Source: Thinopyrum elongatum (taxonomy: Eukaryota; Streptophyta; Magnoliopsida; Poales; Poaceae). Taken from it: a DNA stretch of 64,000 nucleotides. Position numbers and translations under genes: made by a program. Positions 11,449 to 21,934 of this stretch are shown here, piece by piece. The notes under the pieces are model-generated. The model saw nothing but the letters and a program-made list of their open reading frames with translations. It made no database searches and was not told where the DNA came from. The stretch spans positions 216,069,018 to 216,133,017 of the forward strand of contig CM022299.1 of assembly GCA_011799875.1 (NCBI GenBank), in the 5' to 3' direction. Every line of letters starts with the position of its first letter. Position 1 is the first letter of the stretch.

Positions 11449-12480
11449 TTGGCCCCCAGGCCCAAGGCGCGCTCGGACTTAGCTTTGAGGCGAAGCCAAA
11501 GGGCAAGGGCGAAGTGCCGCGGGCCCCAATTGCCTGCGGGCCAGGATGACACATGGCGCTTGATGGGACATGGGCATCTCCACTTGCCCACGCAGCCTCG
11601 ACAACTGCCCAGTTTGACAACTGCCTGGCGCACGTAGCCCGGCCATCATTGCCCCATTGCGCGCCTGCCTTCTGCTTCTACACCTCCTTGCGAACCTGCG
11701 TCTCCTTTGCCAGACTCTGCACCAGCTCCAATTCACCTCGCCGCCATGGCTCCCAGAAAGAAGAAGGGGAAGACCCATGCGGCCCCGAAGCCCTCGCCGG
11801 GGCCGGATCCAGCGCTGGACTGGTCCACGGTGATCAACCAGGAGGGGCTGGACAAGGTCTAGCATGCCATTGGCGCAGATTCCAACGAGTGGAAGGCAAC
11901 AAAGGTCTGGCCTACCTCCTGGACCTTAGCTGATATGGAGGCCACGGAAATCCCTCTTCATCTCCACGCTCTTTTTCCCGGCCTGCCACCTCCATTATCC
12001 GATTTCTTCAATGCCGTGCTCTCGCATTACCAGATCCACGCGCTGCATCTGGATCCTAAATCCATCGTCCTCCGTTCCGCTCTCACCTTCTTAGAGACCT
12101 TCGTGGGCATCGCCCTGTCCGTGGCCTTGCTCCGCTATTTCTTCTCGGTCCACTTGGTCGACAGCGGGCAACGCTTGAGGTGCGTGTCGCTTCAGGTGGT
12201 GGTGATGACTGCAGGCTCTGGCATCGACTTCATGCTCCGCCCGGATATGACGGTGTTCCGGAAGCAGTGGGTGTATGTGGATGCCACCACGCGCAGCCCC
12301 CTGCTCCTCATCCCATCGGCACCGGTGGAGCCGAGCTCCGGCTGGGGGCACGCGGAGCTTGTTGACCCGCGGCTCGCGCGCATATTGTCTAGGCTGGCCA
12401 AGCTGAAGGAGGCAAGGGTGATGACGGCGATGGTGGTGAGGGAGTTTGTCTGGCGACACATCGCTTCGCTCCAGCGCCAT

Positions 12481-13493
12481 TGTCGGTGTACTAGAATAGG
12501 GGTACCCTAGTACCCCGTACTTGTGCACGGGCAGTAGTAGCATCCCGCGGCCAGGCTTGCGGGAGGACAGCCAGAGAGAAGCTCAAGATTATTAAGCCAT
12601 TCAAGAACAAAGTATACAAAGCAAGAGTTAAGGCCCCGGCAAGAGGAGCTTGCCGGGAGGGACAGCTGAGGCCCAGCCTGGGCGTTGCTGAAGCAGAGTA
12701 CTTGCCGCGGCAAGGTACTTGCCCCGGCAAGTCATTGGCTGCAGCAAGGTATTGGCTGCGGCAAGATAGCGGATGCGGCAAGGTACTTGCCCCGGCAAGT
12801 TACCTTGCACGGCAAATTATGGGTTGCGCCAAGCTGTCAGGTGCGGCAAGGTCTTGCCGCGGCAAGCGTTACTGTACCACTGTGCTACTGTGCTGCTCCG
12901 GTGCCTCTGCCAGCGTGGCGCTCTGGGTCCTTCCAAGCATGCGTGGCAGGGCACTGTGTAGACGGCGGTGCACTGTAGATAGCGGTGCAGCAACAGGTGG
13001 GATAGGGTTTTCCCACGTCCACGACGTCCGGGTACATGTATGTGGACAGCAAAGGCATGGGCATTTAATGCCCTTGTCCCCTGCCGTCAGTGGTAGGTAG
13101 GACATGTCATCCTAGTAATAGTGGCCTTACTGTAGCAACTTTCCACCTCTACCTTTACTGTTTGCCACCTGTTGGTGACCCCTTTGTGCGTATAAAAGGA
13201 GGCCCATAGGCAACGTGAAAAGGGAGGAGGAACTGGAAAAGGGAGAACTCCAGTATTGTACGCAGCTACTCGGTACTGTAGCGCTCCTGGAGCTAGAACA
13301 ATCATACAGATAATAAACCAAAAAAAGCAGGAGTAGGGTCTTACGCATCCGTGCGGCCCGAACCTGGGTAAATCTCTCTCGTGCACTGTCGTGTTCTTCG
13401 CTAGATTTGCTCTTCGCACGACCGTCTCTCCCTGCCGAACGTAAAGGGGTCCTTCTCTGGGTCCCATAGGTGATCGCGGATTCGTCCCCGACA
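12481..13493 (+). mobile_element. Solo LTR, 1013 bp, in element D
   Basis: TGTCGGTGTACTAG...CCCCGACA is flanked by a perfect TSD GCCAT (12476-12480 and 13494-13498). The homologous uninterrupted site is present at about 6482-6497 in copy 1 of the same element. It has TATAAAA at 13191-13197, AATAAA at 13312-13317 and the shared LTR block at 13327-13372, all on the plus strand. No internal region remains, so it arose by recombination between the two LTRs of a full element. The upstream part (12635-12870) is packed with palindromes. Confidence 0.93.
12635..12870. repeat. Palindrome cluster in the solo LTR
   Basis: CTTGCCGCGGCAAG or CTTGCCCCGGCAAG occurs at 12701, 12718, 12786 and 12853, with degenerate half sites (TGCGGCAAG) between them. 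The cluster lies about 320-560 bp upstream of the TATA box, in the U3 part. It could be protein-binding dyads of the LTR enhancer. Confidence 0.7.
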
Positions 13494-14105
13494 GCCATAC
13501 TCGCCCAATGTGGGCCTTCACCGGTCCCGACGACCCCATGAGGCTCCAGGTGCCTTCGCTCCCCTCCAACACGTTGCACGTAGTGCTTCAGCTCCTGACT
13601 GGTGAGGTGCCCGCCGCTCTTTCTACCGAGGGACTCCCTTTGTACAACTGCCTGAACGGGAGGGGTTTTGCCGAGAAGATGCCATGCTTCGACGAGTGGG
13701 GGCTGCTCCCCGTGGGCCACGAGGGGCCTCGCGACAACCCCCTCTTGGTGACTCCCATGTTTGAAAGCCCTGCTGTGCACGCACCTGAGGTGGCCGCGGG
13801 GGAGCAGGCGCCATCATGTGCTCCTGAGGTAGCCGCTGGGGAGCGGCCACCATATGCTCCTGAGGCGGCCGCTGGGGAGCAGGAGCCACCATATGCTCCT
13901 GAGGTGGCCGCCTCCAGCTCCACAGCTGGCAGGAAGGGGCCCCGCCCACGGACGCAGCTGCCGCCCCCATCATGGAGGGCTACGCGCCAGCCTGCAGCGC
14001 ATCCCTTACAGATCTTGCGGTATCCTGCAAGCGGAAGGAGCTCTGGAGCCACTGCGACCTCGTCCCACGGACCCTGAAAAAGAGGAAGTGGATAGCCGTG
14101 GACGA

Positions 14106-14167
14106 GTAAGTACCTTGCCCTCCTTGATTCTCGCATATCGTGTCCCATTCTGACTTTTGCCCCTTAG
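14106..14167 (+). other. 62-bp intron of the antisense ORF (D copy 2)
   Basis: GA|GTAAGTACC donor and CCCTTAG|GATCCC acceptor, at the same place and length as in copy 1 and in element F. Confidence 0.75.
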
Positions 14168-14999
14168 GATCCCTTACATTGCGGGGGCGAGCCCGTCCCA
14201 AGTGCGACCTCTGGAGTCCTCCGGTATGGTTGCGACCCTAGGCCTCTTGAGACAGGCGGCGGCGCGCGAGGCGGCGTCTGCACACGAGCCGATGACACCC
14301 CTGTGGGGCGCAGGTCTGCACTCCCAGCGTCCTTCTTCCGGAGCGACCTCTGGGGCACGGAGGCTGTGCCGAGGGCTCCTCCGTTGGTTCTTACTGGCGG
14401 CTGGGCAACCCGTGCGATGGCTCCATCTTCAAGAAGCGGGGCTGGTCCGCACCGTGCCCCATCCCTGGCCCGGGGAGCCGTCGAAGGAGCTGCAGCCCCC
14501 AGTCCCCCGCCGGAGGCGGGTGAGTCATCACGCGCTCCTCAAGCCAAACGGGGCGCGGAGGAAGGGATTGGCTGGGCGTTGGAGCTCGCACGCGGGCGCA
14601 GTGCCGTCCGTCATGACCTTCTCAGGGAAGCGACGAGCTCGCTGGGCCATCTTGGGACGGAGATTGCTGACGTCGACGCGTGCCTCGAGGCAGAGGGCCT
14701 TCGCCTGGCGCGCGAATGGCGCCAACTGATAGTCGCCATCAACCTTGGCTGCTTGTAACACGAGCACACCCGCATGGAGGCAGAGGAGTCCCTTGCGTCA
14801 TCGTGGGAGGCTCGCGATCGCGCCTTGGAGGAGGCCCGAGCCCCAGACCGCCGGCGTGACACGGCGGAGGCACGCGAGAGGGAGCTCCAAGCCTCCAATG
14901 CCCTCCTTGAGCAGGGAGGCCGGGTGCGCATGGCCGTGCTCGCCGCTCCGATGACCGGGCTGCCCACGAGCTCGGGGACCCGGCCAAGCAAGGTGTCAT

Positions 15000-15303
15000 G
15001 ACTGCCTTCTGCTAGCCGGCATCTCGGCAACTCCCGCGCCACGAGGAGTGCTGCCCGCATGTTCGCCAGCCCCCGGCGAGCATGCAAGGACGACGCGGCA
15101 TGGTCAGAGGACCGTGCGGTGGCATGGTTGGGGCACCACGCGGGAGGGGAAGGCTGCGGGCCCCGCCACCGACGGCCGGTGACGCCAGCAGCATCGTTAG
15201 CCCCGAGAAGCATGGGGTGATGATGAGCTCCGTGGCCGAGGGGCGCCACTCGAGTGGTGCTAGTGGCCCAACGCTCAGTGCAAGCCCGAGGGGCCTCCGC
15301 CAT
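15000..15303 (-). CDS. Gag-like sense ORF fragment (D copy 2)
   Basis: ATG 15303 opens MAEAPRACTERWATSTTRVAP, parallel to copy 1 and element F. The frame stays open much further left (to 14611), but beyond about 14970 it is the complement of the antisense gene because of the internal deletion, so only the first hundred codons have family support. Confidence 0.45.
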
Positions 15304-15379
15304 GGGTGCGACGGAGCGAGGACGGGACGTGATTGGTGAAGAGGCCGAATTTCGACACGCCCCTACCTAGCGCGCCAAA

Positions 15380-16250
15380 TGTCGGACTCAGGGCTCCGCG
15401 GACCCAAGGAAGGTTCGAACTCTGGGGCGTGTGCGAAGAACTCAACCTATCCAGCCAACCAACTCATCACCCTACCGCCTAGCTCGAGGAACAAGGAAGA
15501 AGATGAACATGGCAGTTTACCCAGGTTCGGGCCACCTTGTGGTGTAAAACCCTACTCCTGCTTTGTGGTGGATTTGCCTCACGGGGGGCTGAGGATGAAC
15601 AAGTACAAGGGATAAACAACTTCGCGAGGTCTGCTCTGGTGAGGGTGGAAGGGATTTGATCCCCTCTATGGTGGTGGCTAACCTATATATATATATAGTG
15701 ACCTCGGTCCTCTTCCCCCAAAACCTAGGCGGGAAGGGATTCCACAGTGGCCAATTTGAAAGGGGACAAGCAGTACATCTTATCCTGACGAAAGGTGGTC
15801 TTCGCCTGCAAAGCTTCCGGTCATGACATTGTGGTGGGCTCGGAGATGATATTCGTCCTGCCGTCCTGGCGGTCCTGGTCTTGTTGCACTGGAAAGGAAA
15901 CCTTTGCCTGATTCCTCGGGAACCCATGCCTGCGCTTGCCCCCTTAGCACCAAAGGGGAAACTGTCTTCTCTGCGCCAGCTGGCGCCCGCTTGGCCTTGG
16001 TCGTCATGGCTTGCATCATCGTAACCTCGTGAGGTTGGGCACCTGCATAGGAATCTCCGCTCCTCAGGAGGCAGCCTGGGGAGGCCGCTCCCTCAGGACG
16101 TCTTGGCGTCATCTGCCTCGCGAGGCTTGCCCCTCGCGAGGGTCTTGTCTTGATAGTGTTTGTAGGTGGGCCATACCAGGCCGTCGAGGGAGCCACGTCA
16201 TGGGCCGCAGGCAGGCAAGTCTGGGTACCCTGGTTCCAAGAATGCCGACA
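15380..16250 (-). repeat. LTR3 of element D
   Basis: 871 bp, full length, close to LTR1 in sequence. It begins TGTCGGACTCAGGG and ends AATGCCGACA. The primer-site block, reversed, is directly to its left (about 15359-15379). As D reads on the minus strand, this is its 5' LTR. The shared block is at 15515-15560. Confidence 0.9.
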
Positions 16251-16255
16251 GGCGC

Positions 16256-16487
16256 CTTCATACTTTGCCGACTCATTACTGTATACCATAACTCGCCTAA
16301 TTTAGAAGTTATCCTTCTGTTAAGCCGGCTTATTTGTTTGGCGACTTATCTGTGATCAATAACCTTGTTGTCTCATTTAACCATAGCCACTTTATTGCAC
16401 TGCCTCCTTATCATATTGATCACTGGGCGAGTTGTCGTTTGTAAATGACCCGCCACTCATACTTCAGCAGTTCTTGGTCTTGCTTAG
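16256..16487 (+). other. Intron 1 of the Gypsy C antisense gene, right part
   Basis: Continues the intron interrupted by D and ends at the acceptor TTGCTTAG. It has no open frame of note and no other signal. Confidence 0.4.
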
Positions 16488-17247
16488 GCGACTCATCATG
16501 GCAAAAACCATGAGTTGCAACTGGGTGAGGTCCCAGGCTTCCAAACTCATGCTCGATGATTTTGCGGGACAAGGTTTTCTGCCAGCAAAGGAGGTGATCA
16601 GCTGGCGAGCTCCCGCAGAAGAAAGCATCTGTCAACCCGGCCAAGGAGAAGTTGTCGTGTTTATGGACCATCTTCTTAGGGGCTTCTCTCCACCCGGGTC
16701 AAAAAAATTCTGGGATGTCATTAACTTCTAAAGCCTTCGCCCGCAAGATCTTGCCCCAAACTCGATAACCAACCTGTGCTAGTTTCAAGCCTTTTGTGAA
16801 GTGTATCTGCAAACAGAAGCTACTGTCCCCATCTTTAGGGAATTTTTCTATATCAACCATCAGACTGAATGTGCGGACAGTCCCAGCATAGAACTCGGTG
16901 GGGTTTCGATTCAGAGGCGAAAAAATGTTCCTTTCCCTCAAGCTACCCTGCCGAGTCACCCCAAAGGATGGAACAAAACCCGGTTCTACTGTAGGAACAC
17001 TACTCCTGCCGATGAAAACCCTTGGTCGGGTTACAGACCAGATCACCTTGATGCCACTATTGAGTACGCCGGTTGGGCTTCTCCAGCAAAATGTGCTCAA
17101 GTCGCCCACATATATCCTAGGCTGAGAACCTTGCTAGCTAATGGCCTCACTGGAATTGATTTAACCCGATGTTGGGTCAGCTGGAGAATTCTACCATTAA
17201 GTCACCGGGGCAGTTTAATGTGCAATTATACTGGCGGCTTGAACGAT
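16488..17247 (+). pseudogene. Gypsy C antisense gene, N-terminal half (Transposase_28-like), cut by CACTA E
   Basis: ATG 16498 opens MAKTMSCNWVRSQASKLMLDD. Then come a domain core (FLPAKEVISWRAP, VVVFMDHLLRGFSPPGSKKFWDVINF), TAA at 16729-16731, TAG near 16781, and again open coding (EVYLQTEATVPIFREFFYINHQTE, GWNKTRFYCRN). It stops at the target site GAT (17245-17247), where CACTA E begins. The coding sense resumes at 47699. The order and strand match the antisense genes of grass Tat elements. Function is unknown. It was broken by stops and then by a 30-kb insertion. Confidence 0.75.
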
Positions 17248-18000
17248 CACTGGTACAGCAAGGTGCTATACAAACGGTTTTTAACCCTTTTCTGTGACGG
17301 TGTTTCGAACCGTCGCCAAGTGAGTGACTGCGATAGGGGGGTCCTTCCCACATGACCCAGAAACCATCGGGGATAGGCCCTCCTGGCACACACACTCGGC
17401 AAAATGAGGTCGTGTGCGACGGGCGAGCGATCAAATACGGTTATACATATAGTTGTGCTAAAAAAATATAATTATACAAGCCAAATCGTTTCCGGTCGTA
17501 AGTACATCCCACACAGTCAGTCCCGGCTAAACGTTTACGTTCGTATGTACATTCCACACAGTCAATCCAAGGAATATGTTTCCGTTAGTATGTACATCCC
17601 ACACAGTTAATCCAAGAAGTACGTTTCCGTTCGTATATACATCCCACATAGTCACTCCAAGGAAAACGTTTCCATTCGCAGGTACATCACACACAATTTT
17701 CCCCATTAAGTCGTTCGTGATAGCGTTGACATTGCACATGATATTAACAATTTTATCGTTTGAGTTATTGAATGCATCACACACGATGCATAGAAGAAAT
17801 TGTGTGGCAAAGGCTGTCCATCACACACACTTTTTATGTGGTAAACGTTTGCGCAAGGTGGCCTGACGCAAACCGTTTTCAAAAGGATGTCGTGTGTGAT
17901 TGTTCATTGATCCAACACGGTTTATTCCTAGAAATTGTGTGCGTTGCCTGAGGTCATCGCCCACGATGTTTTCTCAATAACCGTTTCCAATAGAAAAAAC
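17248..18000. repeat. 5' terminal and subterminal repeat region of E
   Basis: After the terminal inverted repeat there is a 46-bp tandem array (17483-17690, about 4.5 units, with GTACATCCCACACAGTCA and ACGTTTCCGTTCG). More spaced CACACA/TGTGTG motifs follow to 18000. Such arrays are where CACTA transposases bind. The whole block recurs at 28513-29260. Confidence 0.8.
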
Positions 18001-18228
18001 CCAATTAGCAGGCTAATTGTCCTATTATTAATAATCCATTTATTAATATAATTGACATTTCATATTAAGCACACAATATATTTCATTTCCGTATTAAGGA
18101 AGCAGGATTTCATAATTGAAATACATCAGAGTACAACATCATATAGCTTCAGCACTCAGCTACCCCATTACACAACTGCACCAGCACCAAGTTTCACATG
18201 CAACATCTATAACCTTTCGAAATTAGCA

Positions 18229-18760
18229 TCATAGACGGTACATAGACAGATGAATCTCATCTGGAAAACTGCTCAAGTGGAAGGTGAATATTGAGACTTC
18301 ATTAATGTTGAAGGTCTTTGAAACTTTAGGCCAGTGCCTGTGGATGATTGACCATCCATCCTTCGTCCTCTTCAGGAAAGCTTCAATATTGAACCGTGGG
18401 TGTTGTATGAATACCTTCCTCACCTCCTGACCATACATGTGGTTTGAGAGGTAATCATCAGTGAACTGCTTTGGAAAGGCCTGAAAACAAGGATGTGCAA
18501 CATATCTTGTCTAAATTGGAAATGGGGAAAAGGAATAAAAAAAGGCAAGGTATAATAGTTAGTACCATCCTGTAGTGAACTGATGTCTTCTTCATTGTGC
18601 AAACAGGTCTTGTTGTTTTTTGTCGCTAATTTCTTTATTCTAGCAATCTTTCTGAGTTTCTTGACTTGACTTATATTCATGGACAACTCATTTCCCCATA
18701 TGCAAAAAGGGTCGAACAGTGGGTCAAAATCTCTGACAACAGGACCTACATGTGCAAGAC
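18229..18760 (-). pseudogene. 3' end of a B3-like gene (copy 1)
   Basis: Two exon-like blocks on the minus strand. The first is about 18760-18564, containing VRDFDPLFDPFCIWGNELSM and a Lys-rich helix, with a donor G|GTACTAAC. The second is 18482-18229, containing FPKQFTDDYLSNHMYGQEV and DGWSIIHRHWPKVSKTFNI and ending IHLSMYRL at a TGA. The second block has the pattern of a plant B3 DNA-binding domain. A closely similar copy is at 29487-30035. No upstream exons are recognised, so only the tail may be present. Function beyond possible DNA binding is not claimed. Confidence 0.45.
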
Positions 18761-19017
18761 CAAATTGTTAAAAACCTAAATATTAGAATGGTTCCAGCAA
18801 TTACACAACAATGTGCTATTAGACAAAGGACCATGCATGTGCAAACCTCGATTGTAAACCTTAGTGCCTCCCATTGTTTCCCTGCAACCCATATAAGGTA
18901 GTTAGTGATCAAGTTAAGTGAGGGTTCGCATGCTATCAGTAAAATATGTTCATGAAAAATAAGAACATTGCAGATTCATCAGATTAATTCGAGCCACATG
19001 GAAAACCCATTTATTCA
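18761..19017. other. No gene seen
   Basis: A/T-rich sequence between the B3-like gene and the 245-bp tandem array. It begins where the similarity to 30042 ends (about 18783). Confidence 0.4.
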
Positions 19018-19765
19018 AACCAAGCATGATTAAGAACTAGGAAATATAGCAACTGTATATGTTTCTCATGTATTAAGTGCAGTCAAATTCGATTTATTCC
19101 TCACATGCACAACAATACAAAATTCTACCCGCGACAATTGGATATCGCATTGCAGAATTGAACCAAGCAGTTAACTAAACACCACAACAAATGAACCAAA
19201 CATTAACTGAGAACCACATTGCACAATATAACATACTCCTAATAGAAGATCAGATAGTTAACCAAACCAAGCATGCTTAACAATTTGGAAATATAGCAAT
19301 TCTATTTGTTTCTCATGTATTTAGTACATCCAAATTCGATTTATTTCTCACATGGTATACAATATCCGAATGCACCCACAACAATTGAACATCGCAATGC
19401 AGAATTGAACCAAACAGTTAACTAAACACCACAACAAATGAACCAAACATTAACTGAGCACCGCATTGCAGAATGTATAACATACTAGAAGATCAGACAG
19501 TTAACCAAACCAAGCATGCTTGACAACTAGGAAATATAGCAATTGTATTTGTTTCTCATGTATTTTGTAAAGATAAATCCGATTTACTTCTCACATGGAA
19601 GACAATACAAAATTGCACCCTGAAGAATTGAACATCACATTTGCAGAATTGAACCGAATAGTTAACTGAAGATGACAATACAAAATTGCACCCTGAAGAA
19701 TTGAACATCACATTTGCAGAATTGAACCGAATAGTTAACTGAAGACGACAACTAATTAACCAAAC
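19018..19765. repeat. Tandem array of about 245-bp units, three copies
   Basis: AACCAAGCATG marks unit starts at about 19019, 19265 and 19508. Each unit carries CCAAATTCGATTTATT, a TGCAGAATTGAACCAA motif and AACAGTTAACTAAACACC. The last unit contains an extra 73-bp duplication (19607-19745). Noncoding. Confidence 0.75.
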
Positions 19766-19969
19766 AGTTAATAAGTGAGCACCATATTGCACGACATATA
19801 GAACATATAGACTAGAGCAAAAGATTGCATGGTAAAAGTAGATAGGATAATTCACTAGAATTTGTTAAGGAAAGGCAGGAGCAGCACATGCAACGGGTAA
19901 ACTGAGCATGCTTAACCGGCATAGCTAGCAAACTGAACATAGGTCCTTATAGTGAGCAAATAAGACAAG

Positions 19970-20464
19970 CTACTCCTCATCGTCGGAGATATTGATGATG
20001 ATTGGCTCCTTGGACATGGAAGAGGGCGAGGCCTCCACATCGTGGGTGCCCTCGTCGTAGTGGTGAGTTGCCTGAGCCGCTCCGGGCACCAACCTGCAGC
20101 CTCTCGAGTTGAGGTAAGCACGGGCACGCTGAGAAAACACCTCGTAGTCTTCGTCGAAGGCACCGATGGTGGCCTCAAGGAAACACCACGAACTTTCGTT
20201 TAAAGCAGCCAACCCCATCGTGGTGTCAGCGCGTGAGGCGTCGATGGTGGCCTCGATGACGAGGTGCTCCTCCAATATCTGGGGGTCGGCACGAATGGCA
20301 GCCACCGCGACCTCATCCGCGCGTGCGGCCGCGATTTGCTTCTCCACTGCCAAATGCTCCTTGAGCTCCTGGCTATACTGCGTGCACCATGGCTTAGGGA
20401 GGCCCTTATTTGGGGGAGGGGTCGGTGATCTGGGTGGAAGGTGTCGCGCTGGCAGCCGGGGCAT
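19970..20464 (-). CDS. Hypothetical protein, 164 aa, Ala-rich with acidic tail
   Basis: ATG 20464 to a stop at 19970. It is rich in Ala and Arg helices (residues about 30-90) and ends IIINISDDEE. I recognise no domain. It lies inside E, downstream of other open frames on the same strand, and may be one exon of a transposon-borne gene. Base composition is GC-richer than the flanking arrays, which suggests a captured or element-specific coding segment. The region 19766-19969 to its left shows nothing. Confidence 0.35.
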   Translation of the reverse strand: MPRLPARHLPPRSPTPPPNKGLPKPWCTQYSQELKEHLAVEKQIAAARADEVAVAAIRADPQILEEHLVIEATIDASRADTTMGLAALNESSWCFLEATIGAFDEDYEVFSQRARAYLNSRGCRLVPGAAQATHHYDEGTHDVEASPSSMSKEPIIINISDDEE

Positions 20465-20981
20465 GTGGGATGTGGAAGGAGCAGGAGAATGGGGGTCGGG
20501 TGTGGATTACCTGCTTGGATCGACGAGGCCGAGCAGCGTGAAGGAGGGTCGCCGGCGAGGAGGCGGCGCTGCAAGCAAGGAGTGAAGGTTTCAACTTGGA
20601 AAGGAAGGCGGAAACAGGGGAAATGTGGCTTTTGGTAACGGGGAGGGGGCAGGGAGGTAGATATTTCCACGGAAGCCGAAAATTTTGGTTCGGTGCAGCG
20701 AAAAAACTGGCACGCAAAGTGTCATCAGACATGGTCCCTTATTTAGAACTGTGTATGATATGTGAACATCACAGATGATTCAGATAGCTTAACACGTGTG
20801 TGATGAGTTTGAACATCAAAAAATTTGGTTCGAATTTCCCTGGTTACAGTGGTCATCCATGTCATTGCATAATTTGGGTACACAAAGGAGACTACAGCAA
20901 TTAAACAGAGCTAGCTGACCTAGACATTACTCTAACAAATTAAAGACCGACGCTCTTAATTAAACAAAACAAAGAGTACTA

Positions 20982-21503
20982 CTACGGTTGGTGCTCGTCG
21001 ATCTCCGCCACCTCCTCCATGTCTAGCTCGCGCGCGACAGTCTTTTGGAGAAGAGGCTCCATGGCATCCATCACACCATGCTCGGCAAGCATTTCGCCAT
21101 CCGTGTCCGCCATCTCCTTGGAAAAGGCCGCTGCAAGCTGGGAGTGGGCGGCCACGATCTAGGCTTGGACGGGCTCCATCGTGGCAAGGTATGCGGCGGA
21201 GGAACGGATGGCTGCTCGAACGCTCTCGACGATTGCCAACTCTTCAGCCGTGGGTTGCCGACCGTTGTCGGAGAAGCTTTGTTGGATTTGTGCAGTGACC
21301 GCCACGAGCTGGGCGTGGGTGGCCTCAACATGGTCGCGAGCGGCATCCATCAGGGCTAAGGCCGCCGCTGTGGAACGGGCAGCTGCTATGCCGCTCTCGC
21401 CAGTTGCTATCCCCGAAGCAGATGTTGCAGCCGCCACCTGAGAAGCAACAGCGGCCGTTTGGGCTACCTTGGCCGCCCGGTCATAAATTGCGGCCGCGCT
21501 CAT
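20982..21503 (-). pseudogene. Hypothetical Ala-rich protein with one in-frame stop
   Basis: From ATG 21503 the frame reads MSAAAIYDRAAKVAQTAAVA and stays helical and Ala-rich. A TAG at 21159-21161 interrupts, and the same frame continues (EMLAEHGVMDAMEPLLQ) to TAG at 20982-20984. The frame is open upstream to 21719 without an ATG, so an upstream exon is likely. The short motif AMEPLL also occurs in the broken gene at 31203-33367, which sits at a similar place after the second B3-like copy. No known domain is seen. Confidence 0.35.
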
Positions 21504-21934
21504 GAACCTTGTTAGCACGCGCCTAGTGGCTACGGCCGCGCTCTCGCCGGAGTTGCCCTGATGAAGCGGGTTCACGTCCCCATCTTTCACCGGTGATGAT
21601 TGAACAGTGAAATGATATTTGGGGAGCGAGCTAGTGTGCTTGACACACCGGCTGTTGACTGTAGCCGACGCACCTTCTGGCGTAAGCCATATGCGTACTA
21701 TACTCTGACGATGCTCCAAGATATTTTATGCTGCATCTCACATGGTTGGTGAATTAAATTAATGTGTGCGATCTACTTGATTTTTCATCTTGATTTGAAT
21801 TACATAATGGGGTCACAGCGCCAAAGGAGGGTGTTTGAATTGCTAGAACTTTTATCTGCAGTGAACATGCAACTATAGGTGTGTCATCAAAAAAATTGGA
21901 ATTATTCAGGGTTCGTTTGGACATTTTTATACAT

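Larger units (their letters stand above)
11746..14970 (+). pseudogene. Antisense ORF, Transposase_28-like (element D, copy 2)
   Basis: ATG 11746 sits in GCCGCCATGGC. The N-terminus is better kept than in copy 1: after a TAG at 11861-11863, the frame from 11935 is open for 190 codons, through MEATEIPLHLHALFPGL, LSHYQIHALHLDPKSIVL, FLETFVGIALSVALLRYFF and FRKQWVYVD. At 12480 it is split by a solo LTR and resumes at 13499 (WAFTGPDDPMRLQVPSLPSNTL). Four Pro/Glu repeat units follow, then the 62-bp intron (14106-14167), then coiled coil until an internal deletion at about 14970. The domain resembles the plant 'putative gypsy type transposon' family; its biochemical role is not known. Confidence 0.72.
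11449..15379 (-). other. Internal region 2 of element D
   Basis: Matches internal region 1 but carries the solo LTR insertion 12481-13493 and lacks the part equivalent to about 8000-10540. The deletion joint is at about 14965-14972, where the sequence passes from the coiled-coil part of the antisense gene directly into the gag-like end. It holds the second copies of both genes. Confidence 0.8.
4635..16250 (-). mobile_element. Element D: non-autonomous Gypsy-type concatemer (LTR-int-LTR-int-LTR)
   Basis: It is bounded by TG...CA ends and a perfect 5-bp TSD, GGCGC (4630-4634 and 16251-16255). Three LTR copies alternate with two internal regions. The primer-binding side (the block GCGCGCYAGGTAGGGGC, reversed) touches the left edges of LTR2 and LTR3, so the element reads on the minus strand. 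There is no protease, RT or integrase. Each internal unit holds a gag-like sense ORF next to the primer site and a long gene on the opposite (plus) strand. Element F at 58982-63575 is the same family. Movement would need enzymes supplied by another Tat-type element. Confidence 0.88.

Noticed and set aside
17483..17690. Regular 46-bp repeats resembling a CRISPR array
   Set aside because: No distinct spacers (units differ only by point changes), the setting is a plant transposon end, and there are no cas genes. They are CACTA subterminal repeats.
20166..20732. Other frames over 20200-20730 on both strands
   Set aside because: Overlap the Ala-rich minus ORF and its leader; low-complexity GC sequence with no support for a second protein.
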